From assembly GCA_021781185.1 (NCBI GenBank), contig JAJXXI010000501.1:1-5559 (forward strand): a stretch of 5,559 nucleotides of DNA. The letters run 5' to 3'. Shown here in pieces: positions 1 through 5,559 of the stretch; within the stretch, counting starts at the first letter, position 1; the number at the start of each line of letters is the position of its first letter. The translations under genes were made by a program, and so were the position numbers. This DNA comes from a bacterium. Its GTDB lineage: Bacteria; Verrucomicrobiota; Verrucomicrobiia; Limisphaerales; UBA11358. Under the pieces are notes generated by a model. That model was given only the letters and a program-made list of their open reading frames with translations. It searched no databases and was not told the origin of the DNA.

Positions 1-684
1 CTTGAACCCGTCAGGCCCGCCGTAGCCAATGTTCTCCACGGCAAACGGCTGGGCCGGGTTGTAGCCCCAACTATTGTCTCCGGGAAACTCCGCAACCGGC
101 ATGACCTCAACTGCATTGATTCCCAGATTTTTCAGGTAATCCAGCCGGTTGGTGGCAGACAGGAATTTACTGTAAATGGTGTTGGTATAGAACGTGCCGA
201 TGTGAAGTTCGTATATGAACAAATCATTCAGCGGCGGATTGGTGAAATTATCCCCGGCCCAGTCAAACGCCGTCGGGTCGTAAATGATATCGTTGGGATT
301 ACCCCCGCTTTCACCGGAATACGTCACCAGTCGCGCCTGCGGATCGTGCCGCCACACCGAGCCGCCGCTGTAGTTGATGTAGTATTTGCACTGCTGGCCG
401 GGAGCCGCCGCCGTCACATCTGCGGACCAGACTCCATCCGGAACACCATTGCTCTGCTCTTGCGTCAGGGGAGTGGCGGTGGTGGACCAGCCATTAAATT
501 GCCCGGGCACATAAACGCTCGTGGCGTTGGGTGCCCAAACCCGGAAGGTGACACCGGTCCCCGCCGCGTCGTGATACGGGGTTTCGCCCCAACTGGGGCG
601 GCTTGACTGCGCCAGAAGCGGACTGGTCAGCACAAAGAAAATGGCCAGCAGGACAGAGTGGCGGACTAATTTTACGGGCAACAT
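1..684 (-). CDS. Exported CBM48-GH13 alpha-glucan-active enzyme (N-terminal part, truncated by window edge)
   Basis: The frame is open without a stop from 720 to the left edge, so the C-terminal end is missing. From the ATG at 684 the protein starts with a clear Sec signal peptide: MLPVKLVRH, then the hydrophobic core SVLLAIFFVLTSPLLAQ, with probable cleavage near residues 25-28. Residues about 44-110 match CBM48, the N-terminal beta domain of branching and debranching enzymes (VTFRVWAPNA, VPGQFNGWS). The GH13 barrel begins near residue 154 with IYELHIGTF (157-165), followed by LDYLKNLGINAVEVMPVAEF, SWGYNP (205-210) and YGGPDGFK (221-228). Branching enzymes (GlgB) and maltooligosyl trehalohydrolases (TreZ) share this layout, and MPVAEFPG leans toward TreZ. 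The catalytic Asp/Glu regions lie outside the window, so substrate and reaction stay undetermined. GlgB and TreZ are normally cytoplasmic, so the signal peptide is notable. An in-frame ATG at 720 would add 12 residues; 684 gives the more normal signal peptide. Neither start has a convincing ribosome binding site. The gene lies 75 bp downstream of the LamG gene. Confidence 0.88.
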   Translation of the reverse strand, partial: MLPVKLVRHSVLLAIFFVLTSPLLAQSSRPSWGETPYHDAAGTGVTFRVWAPNATSVYVPGQFNGWSTTATPLTQEQSNGVPDGVWSADVTAAAPGQQCKYYINYSGGSVWRHDPQARLVTYSGESGGNPNDIIYDPTAFDWAGDNFTNPPLNDLFIYELHIGTFYTNTIYSKFLSATNRLDYLKNLGINAVEVMPVAEFPGDNSWGYNPAQPFAVENIGYGGPDGFK

Positions 685-759
685 GCCGCCAATGTGCCGC
701 AACCCTGCCGGGACCGCCATCGCATCAATGTGTCTGGCCGTGGCGCATCAACCCGCTTC

Positions 760-1911
760 TCAGTTCGACATGGCGGGGCGGGAAGGCTGGCGGGAATCGT
801 AGCCCGGCAGCCGGCTTCGCATCGGCATTCCGAAAGGTTGCATTGAGCGCGTGGGCAGCAACTCGGCCCGCCCGCCGGCATTCGCCGCATTTGCCGAATA
901 GATTGCCTTCACTTCCTCGCCCGATAGGGCGCGGTCATACAAGCTCATCTCGTCCAGGTCGCCGACGAACGGGAAGTTGTTGCCACCGTCATTCACATTG
1001 CCGATGCCGATGCCCGGGAATTGATCGGCCAGAAGCGGGCCGAACGGACGCACCGAAGTGGTCGTCTGCGCCGCCAACACGCCGTTGGTGTAAAGGCTCA
1101 TCCGGCCTGAATTCCCATCCAGCGTCGCCGCGACATGGGTCCATTCAGCGTAAGGTATATTGGCATCCACGGAAGCGGTGTCACCGTCCTGATCACAGAT
1201 TTGAAACCGGAGATCGTGGTTGGCCTGCATGGAAAGACAGTAAGGATCCAAGCCCGGCCGGTGGTCGCCGCGGAAAAAAATCATATACCCATCGCCCCGC
1301 GGCCGCACCCAGCCCTCAATGGTCAGTGCCTGTGTCAGCGCATAATCCGGCCGGTCGGGGATTTGCACTCCGGTGTAGATGCCATAGGGAAAACTATTCG
1401 GCGCAAAGGTGAAAGCTTGTCCGATCACGCCGTCGGAGAAACTCACATTCCGCAAAACGCCATCGTTGCCGCTCACGGAATCCGCTGCATTTCCCTCGCC
1501 CGACCACAGGCCAAGCAGGCCATTCAATGGTCGTCCGGCCTTGCCGCACAGGCTTACCCGCACACTTTTGATCAACGAAACTGGCAGCTTCACCTCGCCA
1601 AACGATGTGCCCACCCGGATGTTTTCCATCGCAAAACGGGCCGTCAGCGAGTCACCACCGCTCGTGGTCACTTTTACGAGATTGGCCCGGCCAACTGATT
1701 CCACCAGCCGGATTTTCTCCAATGGCAGCTTCACCTCACCCAGAATGTCCGATTGAAAGGCAAACTGCGCTTCCTCGCTGGAACCAATCATGCGCGAGCC
1801 ATCGCGCAATTCAACGACCAGACGACAACCGGCGGTTGAAGAGGAGGAAGCCGTGACGCAGCTTGAAGTCAGGCCGGCCATCAGACCGAAACCAAGCAGA
1901 AGGGCTTTCAT
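760..1911 (-). CDS. Exported LamG-domain protein with duplicated N-terminal beta domain
   Basis: This is a complete 383-residue protein. It starts with a signal peptide (MKALLLGFGLMAGLTSSC). Cys18 could be lipidated, but TSSC is a poor lipobox, so lipoprotein status is uncertain. Residues about 30-122 form a domain I cannot name. It opens LVVELRDGSRMIG and contains two copies of a GEVKLP....I..V motif (58-72 and 105-118) spaced 47 residues apart. Residues about 133-342 are a LamG/concanavalin A-like jelly roll: GLWSGEGNAADSVSGNDGVL at the start, LTIEGWVRP, WTHVAATLDG, LYTNGVLAAQ, and DLDEMSLYDRALSGEEVKAIY at the end. LamG domains bind sugars or act as adhesive modules; no enzyme active site is visible. 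The tail (343-383) is rich in Arg, Pro, Met and Ser and looks disordered. The frame extends upstream to an ATG at 1980, but that start would overlap the preceding gene remnant and bury the signal peptide, so 1911 is preferred. A weak AGG (1921-1923) lies 9 nt upstream. Confidence 0.9.
   Translation of the reverse strand: MKALLLGFGLMAGLTSSCVTASSSSTAGCRLVVELRDGSRMIGSSEEAQFAFQSDILGEVKLPLEKIRLVESVGRANLVKVTTSGGDSLTARFAMENIRVGTSFGEVKLPVSLIKSVRVSLCGKAGRPLNGLLGLWSGEGNAADSVSGNDGVLRNVSFSDGVIGQAFTFAPNSFPYGIYTGVQIPDRPDYALTQALTIEGWVRPRGDGYMIFFRGDHRPGLDPYCLSMQANHDLRFQICDQDGDTASVDANIPYAEWTHVAATLDGNSGRMSLYTNGVLAAQTTTSVRPFGPLLADQFPGIGIGNVNDGGNNFPFVGDLDEMSLYDRALSGEEVKAIYSANAANAGGRAELLPTRSMQPFGMPMRSRLPGYDSRQPSRPAMSN
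1582..1737 (-). repeat. Two in-frame copies of a 15-bp coding repeat (47-codon period)
   Basis: On the minus strand GAGGTGAAGCTGCCA occurs identically at 1737-1723 and 1596-1582, a period of 141 bp or 47 codons. Both copies encode EVKLP inside similar contexts (ILGEVKLPLEKIRLVES and SFGEVKLPVSLIKSVRVS). This marks an internal duplication in the N-terminal domain of the LamG protein. The surrounding sequence has diverged, so it looks like an old domain duplication rather than an unstable tandem repeat. Confidence 0.75.
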
Positions 1912-1922
1912 GGATGAAAGCC
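1903..1922 (-). promoter_or_regulatory. Perfect inverted repeat enclosing the LamG gene start codon
   Basis: In mRNA sense the sequence is GGCTTTCAT, then CC, then ATGAAAGCC. This is a perfect 9-bp inverted repeat, realistically an 8-bp stem with a 4-nt loop. The ATG start at 1911-1909 opens the second arm, and the last two bases of the weak AGG ribosome-binding element (1923-1921) lie in the first arm. Folding would hide the translation start. The repeat is seen directly; a regulatory role is inference and it could be chance. Confidence 0.45.
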
Positions 1923-1963
1923 TGCGCCGGCTGGGAATTTTGTCAAGCGCAAGCCACGCCGCG

Positions 1964-2463
1964 TCACCATTGCATTTCAAGCCAGGTGCCTTGCACGTTT
2001 GCCAGCGTGAGCAGCGCGCCGGTGTAATCGGCGACCTGAATGTAGCGCAACTTTGCGCCCGTGATGTTGGCCAGCAAAATGCCTTGTGCGCAATGGCCGC
2101 TGATGGTTTCCAGCACCAATCCTTTCAGTGGTTTTTCCGGGGAAATGTTTTTGGCACCACAAACGGTTTGCCGCAGGTCACGCGCACATTCGCAAACCGG
2201 AAATTTCGCCCCAGCGGATAACCAGCCGAATCTTCCACGGAATCGTCAGCCGGGCACGTTGCGCACGGCCGTGTTCCTGTGTGGCGCGGTGCCGGGCGTG
2301 ATGGGCCGCGACGCGGTGGTCCAAATCTCCGCCGCGTGGCGTGGTTTACGCAAACACAAACCGCTGGTGGATGCCACCTTGAACTGGCTCAATTGCACTT
2401 CGCCGAAGTTGATCCCGCCAGAAGACCGGCCGGCCATCGGCGGCGTTATCGGCTGAAACTTCG
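1964..2463 (-). pseudogene. Decayed C-terminal end of a GH28-like (polygalacturonase-type) beta-helix protein
   Basis: No intact gene spans this stretch, but protein-like sequence survives in two frames. The last 48 codons before the TGA at 1966-1964 read NISPEKPLKGLVLETISGHC, then GILLANITGAKLRYIQV, then LLTLANVQGTWLEMQW. This is the short-strand, Asn/Ile/Val-laddered pattern of right-handed beta-helix enzymes and resembles the end of GH28 polygalacturonases. The preceding part (about 2240-2150) continues well only in another frame: SVEDSAGYPLGRNFRFANVRV, TCGKPFVVPK. Before that, frame one resumes (FGEVQLSQFKVASTSGLCLR about 2413-2354, then NTAVRNVPG) and stops at TGA 2248-2246. So one extra base near 2246-2249 is offset by one missing base near the five-T run at 2148-2152. 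The N-terminal catalytic part is absent, so no activity is expected. The family is from memory of C-terminal patterns, not catalytic residues. Sequencing error could explain the indels, but not the missing front. Confidence 0.6.
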
Positions 2464-2570
2464 GGCCGCGATCCCCAAAAATCATCGCTCTATTTTGGAG
2501 TTCGGGTTTAACCAGTTGCTCCTCCGCTTGAAATCCGGCGGGACGCCGGTTCCACCAAAAGGACACGCCG
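2464..2570. other. Intergenic stretch after the large LamG/Ig gene, repeat-like
   Basis: These 107 bp separate the stop codon of the large gene from the recognisable part of the GH28-like remnant. The half next to the large gene (about 2523-2570) resembles the GC-rich dispersed elements of verrucomicrobial genomes, whose spurious translations contain the phrase GGTPVPP; that phrase occurs here on the plus strand at about 2537-2557. The resemblance is recalled, not searched. The other half (2464-2522) shows no gene, promoter or terminator I can support. Confidence 0.35.
2535..2549. repeat. Small GC-only hairpin, weak terminator candidate
   Basis: CCGGCG at 2535-2540 and CGCCGG at 2544-2549 form a perfect 6-bp stem with a 3-nt loop, 21 nt past the stop codon of the large gene. 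No T-run follows on the minus strand (it continues ATTTCAAG), so a standard intrinsic terminator is not supported. It may be the core of a dispersed repeat. Confidence 0.4.
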
Positions 2571-5559
2571 CTACGGCAGCAGGATCAATTCGTAGAACTT
2601 CATGAGCGACGTCGCGTTCGTGTCCGTGAAGGAGAAGAGGCCGTTGGTCGAGGTGATGATGCCGGGGAACGGCGTCCAGGCGATGGGCGGCACCAGATTG
2701 GTGGCCCAGGCGACCTGGAACGCATCATTCGTCGGCGCGGACCATGTCAAATTCAGACCATTGGTCGTGAAGGTGAATCCGCTGATGGCCGGCGTCTGCA
2801 CCCCGGTCAACAGCAGTTGATAAAAGCGGATCGGCCCGAACGGAACCGCCGTGTTCGTGCGACTATCCAGGTAGCTGAACCAGCCATTGGTCGGCGTCTG
2901 CGGTCCCCTGTAAGTGATGTTGGTGGCGAGGGTCTGCCAGGGAATCGGCGAGGCCAGATTGGTCGCCACCTGCACCTCGAAGATGTCGTTGGTCGGCGCG
3001 AGCCAGCTGAGCAGAAAATCGCTGCCGTTGGTGAGCACGATGCCTGAAATGGGATAGACGCTCGGGAACGTCAGCGTCGCCAGGTGGAAATCCACCTCCA
3101 GCGCAAAGGTCACCGGGAAGCCGTTGGTGTTCTGCACGCCGAGATAATACGTCGTGCCCGGCACGAGCGGCGGCGTGGAACTGGTGGTCAGCACCTTGAA
3201 GCCATTCGTTGCATTCGGCAACAAATTCACATCGCCGACGTTGGTGGTGGTCGGCGGCTCATTCGTGCTGAACCAGACGTTCACCGGCAGATTGGTGGCA
3301 AAGATCAGGGTGTTCGTCGCGCCAATGGCGTTGGCCGGCACGTTGACCGTGAACCAATTGATGCCACCAGCGGGAACCGTATTTGTCTGCGGCTGGCCGC
3401 CGGGCAGCGGCGACAGGACGGTGACATAAAAGCTGTTAGTGGCGCTCAAGGACTGGGAATTGATCGCCCACGGATTGGAATCCGTGACCACGGTGGTGAA
3501 CAGGTAGCTGGTCCCGGCCTGCGCCAGTGTTGGCATCCAGGTGATGACGCCCGTGTTGATGTCAATCAAGGCATTCGTGGGCGCAGACAGGAACATGTAA
3601 GTCAGCGGATTGGCCGGAATATCCGGGTCCGTGGCCGTGTTGGTGACGACGAGTGTGCCCGGCACCGTGACAATTTGGTCGGGAATGGGCGGCAGCACTG
3701 GCGGCCGGTTGGATTCCTCCACGATGATCGTGAAGCTGTTGGTGACGGTGAAGGCGCCGTTCGACACGCTGACGGCGACATAATTTGTGGACGGTCCCTG
3801 CGCTTCGTCCGGCGTCCAACTGATGCCTCCCGTGTTCGGATCAATCATCATCAGATTTGTATCGGTGCCGTTCGTCAAGTTCAGACTGGAAACATTCGTC
3901 ACAATCGCAAATGTCAGCGGCAGCGGCGGGGTATTTGAGTCCACCGCCACGCAATTGGTGGTGAACAAGGTCGTCTCGAGGTTGGTAAACACGTCGGCGT
4001 TCGTCGGGAAGGAGAAGATCGGCGGCACGATGTTCGTAAAGAGCGTGGCCACGGCAGAATAGGTAACCGGGATGCCGGAAACATTGACTGCTGCCAGATA
4101 CCAGTCGCCATTGGTGAGGGGCACGGGCGTGGAGTTGGTCAACACCACAATGTTTTCGCCGGCCGGGCCGGCATTGGTGCCGAGGTAATCGTAGCTGGAC
4201 AGCGACGGCAGCGGCAGGCCATAGCGCGCCACCAGCGTGACATTCGTGCTGGGATTGAGCAATTGGAAGAGCACGCCGGTGGAGTTGGTGGGGACGTTAA
4301 AGGAATAGAAGTCCGAACCGCTGGAATTGGAGTTCGGATAGGGAATCGCATTGGTCAGCGGAATGATGACCGGCGGGAAATTGCTGTTGATGGCCACAGG
4401 CACCGCGCTGACCACGACACTGACAGTCACCGGGCCGAAATTGGCGACGGTGTCGGTATTGGTGCAATACGCATCAAACGAGGCGTAACCGCTGAACGCC
4501 GGCGTGGTGTTGGTCGGCGTAAAGATGGCAAAGCTGTTGCTCCACGGCCCGGTGTTGGTCACCCCACCGAGCACGTTGGTCAGATAAACCGTGCCATTGA
4601 CGCCATTGGTCACCGTGAAATTCAAGTTGCCCGTCTTGCCGAAAACCTGCATCAAATCCACGCCGACGGGCGTGTTGGTGATCGTGAGGGCATGCGGACC
4701 GGCCAGCCAGGCCTGATATTCCTCCAGACCGGTGTAGCCGAGGAAATTGGCATTCGTCGAGAGCTGGTTGTTGCTGGGCACATACGGCAACTGGCCAAAC
4801 GTGGTCTCCCAGAAATCCGGGATGCCGTCCTGATCGGTGTCCAGATAAGGCTGCACCTTCGCTGGGGCCGCGAATTTTCCGGCGCTGCCGGCGAGATAAA
4901 TGGATTGAATTTCGCTGGCGCTCAGCGCCCGCTTGAAAAGGCTCATTTCATCCATGCCGCCATCAAATTGTTCGGTGGGCGGGCTTGAAATAGAAAAGGT
5001 TGTTCGAGCGCCAAAAAGGAGGTTGGTAAAACTCGTCTGAGGGGTGAAGCTGCCAAGATTGGTCTGCGTCACCGCCACGCCGTTCAAGTAGTAAGCAAAC
5101 GCACCGGACGTTTTATCATAGGTTAACGCTACGTGCTGCCATATGCCTGCGGTGATCAGTCCGGGAGGAGAGTAAACAACATGATCCCCCCCCGCCGTGT
5201 CCTTGATATTGCCGCTGAAACATCCCGGGCCCGTTGGAGTGTGGTTAACACTAAACTGAACCCCCACATCGGAGCTAAGGCCCGACGCCAAGGCCCGCTC
5301 GTATTCCGCAATGCTCATATTTCCAGAAGTCGTGCTGGATGGCTCGATCCATCCTTCAATGGTAAACCCGCTCCCTTGTCCAACATCGAGGGCAGAATTG
5401 GTGGTTTGAACCAGCATGAACTGATGGCTGGACCCATTCAAACTGAATGCTTCTCCCACTTTTCCCGGCAGGTATCCAATCCCGTTCGGTGCCGTTCCAT
5501 TATTACCGCCCACGCTATCCAGCATGTTACTTTCCCCCTTCCACCACGCCACCATGCCC
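2571..5559 (-). CDS. Large Thr/Asn-rich multidomain secreted or surface protein (LamG, PPC-like, putative-Ig; N-terminus missing)
   Basis: The frame is open to the right edge and begins mid-domain (GMVAWWKGESN), so the true start and any signal peptide lie outside. Residues are counted from the Met at 5555. LamG/concanavalin A-like domain, 1-225: FTIEGWIEPS, IWQHVALTYD, YYLNGVAV, GGMDEMSLFKRALSASEIQSI. Thrombospondin-3-like calcium motif, 238-250: LDTDQDGIPDFWE. Unassigned beta domain, about 285-387. PPC-like domain, about 388-505: DFYSFNVPTN, GDWYLAAVN. Two putative-Ig (He_PIG/cadherin-like) domains, about 508-612 (MIDPNTGGISWTPDEAQGP) and 617-715 (ATDPDIPANPLTY, DINTGVITWMP). Second PPC-like domain, about 717-823: INWFTVNVPA, TTYYLGVQN. 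Two C-terminal modules, about 826-917 and 918-994. No enzyme active site is visible. The likely role is adhesion or polysaccharide binding outside the cell, or carrying an enzyme encoded in the missing N-terminal part. No PEP-CTERM or other anchor is seen at the C-terminus, which ends FYELILLP. Confidence 0.9.
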   Translation of the reverse strand, partial: GMVAWWKGESNMLDSVGGNNGTAPNGIGYLPGKVGEAFSLNGSSHQFMLVQTTNSALDVGQGSGFTIEGWIEPSSTTSGNMSIAEYERALASGLSSDVGVQFSVNHTPTGPGCFSGNIKDTAGGDHVVYSPPGLITAGIWQHVALTYDKTSGAFAYYLNGVAVTQTNLGSFTPQTSFTNLLFGARTTFSISSPPTEQFDGGMDEMSLFKRALSASEIQSIYLAGSAGKFAAPAKVQPYLDTDQDGIPDFWETTFGQLPYVPSNNQLSTNANFLGYTGLEEYQAWLAGPHALTITNTPVGVDLMQVFGKTGNLNFTVTNGVNGTVYLTNVLGGVTNTGPWSNSFAIFTPTNTTPAFSGYASFDAYCTNTDTVANFGPVTVSVVVSAVPVAINSNFPPVIIPLTNAIPYPNSNSSGSDFYSFNVPTNSTGVLFQLLNPSTNVTLVARYGLPLPSLSSYDYLGTNAGPAGENIVVLTNSTPVPLTNGDWYLAAVNVSGIPVTYSAVATLFTNIVPPIFSFPTNADVFTNLETTLFTTNCVAVDSNTPPLPLTFAIVTNVSSLNLTNGTDTNLMMIDPNTGGISWTPDEAQGPSTNYVAVSVSNGAFTVTNSFTIIVEESNRPPVLPPIPDQIVTVPGTLVVTNTATDPDIPANPLTYMFLSAPTNALIDINTGVITWMPTLAQAGTSYLFTTVVTDSNPWAINSQSLSATNSFYVTVLSPLPGGQPQTNTVPAGGINWFTVNVPANAIGATNTLIFATNLPVNVWFSTNEPPTTTNVGDVNLLPNATNGFKVLTTSSTPPLVPGTTYYLGVQNTNGFPVTFALEVDFHLATLTFPSVYPISGIVLTNGSDFLLSWLAPTNDIFEVQVATNLASPIPWQTLATNITYRGPQTPTNGWFSYLDSRTNTAVPFGPIRFYQLLLTGVQTPAISGFTFTTNGLNLTWSAPTNDAFQVAWATNLVPPIAWTPFPGIITSTNGLFSFTDTNATSLMKFYELILLP
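2574..3080 (-). repeat. Tandem C-terminal module of the large protein (two diverged copies)
   Basis: Residues about 826-917 and 918-994 align with an 87-residue offset. Shared landmarks are TNG..L.W.APTND.F.V..ATNL..PI.W, then I(T) and TNG.FS(Y/F).D, then (R/K)FY.L.L. The first copy holds an insert near 882-887 and 903-909. The pattern resembles a fibronectin-III-like beta sandwich and recurs, from memory, at the ends of many verrucomicrobial secreted proteins, where it might serve in export or attachment; that role is not demonstrated. Confidence 0.7.

Noticed and set aside
603..1412. Long open frame on the plus strand opposite the LamG gene
   Set aside because: It is antisense to a convincing LamG protein, and its translation is Arg/Pro/Ser-rich without domain patterns; high GC explains its length.
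1918..1946. TTGACA (1946-1941) upstream of the LamG gene as a promoter -35 box
   Set aside because: The hexamer is perfect, but at 17 bp the -10 position reads AGGCTT, a very poor match, and transcription would begin at the start codon. Not called as a promoter.
1911..1980. N-terminal extension of the LamG protein to an ATG at 1980
   Set aside because: It adds 23 non-conserved-looking residues ahead of a good signal peptide and overlaps the end of the GH28-like remnant.
2405..2421. INFGEVQL in the remnant as a third copy of the GEVKLP motif of the LamG protein
   Set aside because: Only a few residues match, and the downstream sequence follows the beta-helix pattern instead; probably coincidence.
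2246..2566. Independent small gene of 106 codons on the minus strand
   Set aside because: It starts at a GTG inside the repeat-like stretch and ends in the middle of beta-helix-like sequence; it is better explained as part of the decayed GH28-like gene.
3084..3938. Long plus-strand open frame, and a similar one at 4263-4988
   Set aside because: Both are Arg/Gly/His/Val-rich mirror images of the Thr-Asn codons of the large minus-strand gene; no domain, signal peptide or start site supports them.
2571..4880. CRISPR or DNA tandem repeat suggested by the recurring ttggt words
   Set aside because: Spacing is irregular and the words follow Thr-Asn codons in one reading frame; there is no constant repeat unit or spacer.

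Overview
The window looks like chromosomal DNA from a heterotrophic, polysaccharide-degrading member of the Verrucomicrobiota, probably close to the Pedosphaera / Limisphaerales soil and freshwater group. This placement is inference from style. The clues are very large secreted proteins saturated with Thr-Asn, LamG modules opening with 'AWW.GE.N..DSVGGNNGT', putative-Ig modules reading 'IDPNTGGISWTPDEAQGP', a 'DTDQDGIPDFWE' calcium-type motif and C-termini ending 'FYxLxLLP'. No rRNA, tRNA or phylogenetic marker is present to confirm it.

All supportable genes lie on the minus strand, so the window reads from right to left. (1) 5559-2571: a partial giant secreted or surface protein whose N-terminus lies outside the window. 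It has a LamG domain, a calcium-type motif, a beta domain, two PPC-like domains flanking two putative-Ig domains, and two copies of an about 87-residue C-terminal module. (2) 2570-2464: a short intergenic stretch carrying a hairpin and a sequence that resembles a dispersed repeat. (3) about 2463-1964: the decayed C-terminal end of a right-handed beta-helix protein, best matched from memory to a GH28 polygalacturonase. It is broken by one stop codon and two compensating frameshifts. (4) 1911-760: a complete 383-residue exported LamG protein with an N-terminal duplicated beta domain I cannot name. Its start codon lies inside a perfect inverted repeat. (5) 684 (or 720) to 1: the N-terminal 228-240 residues of an exported CBM48-GH13 alpha-glucan enzyme that runs off the left edge.

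Together the content suggests an exported carbohydrate-handling region: a starch/glycogen-type enzyme, a former pectinase-like enzyme and two LamG proteins that may bind glycans or other surfaces. The spacings (75 bp between genes 4 and 5, 52 bp between genes 3 and 4, 107 bp between genes 2 and 3) are compatible with co-transcription, but no strong promoter or terminator is visible. I see no CRISPR array, RNA gene, insertion sequence or defence system. The items most worth checking are the degraded GH28-like gene, the duplicated N-terminal domain of the 383-residue protein, the hairpin over its start codon, and the export signal on the GH13 enzyme.
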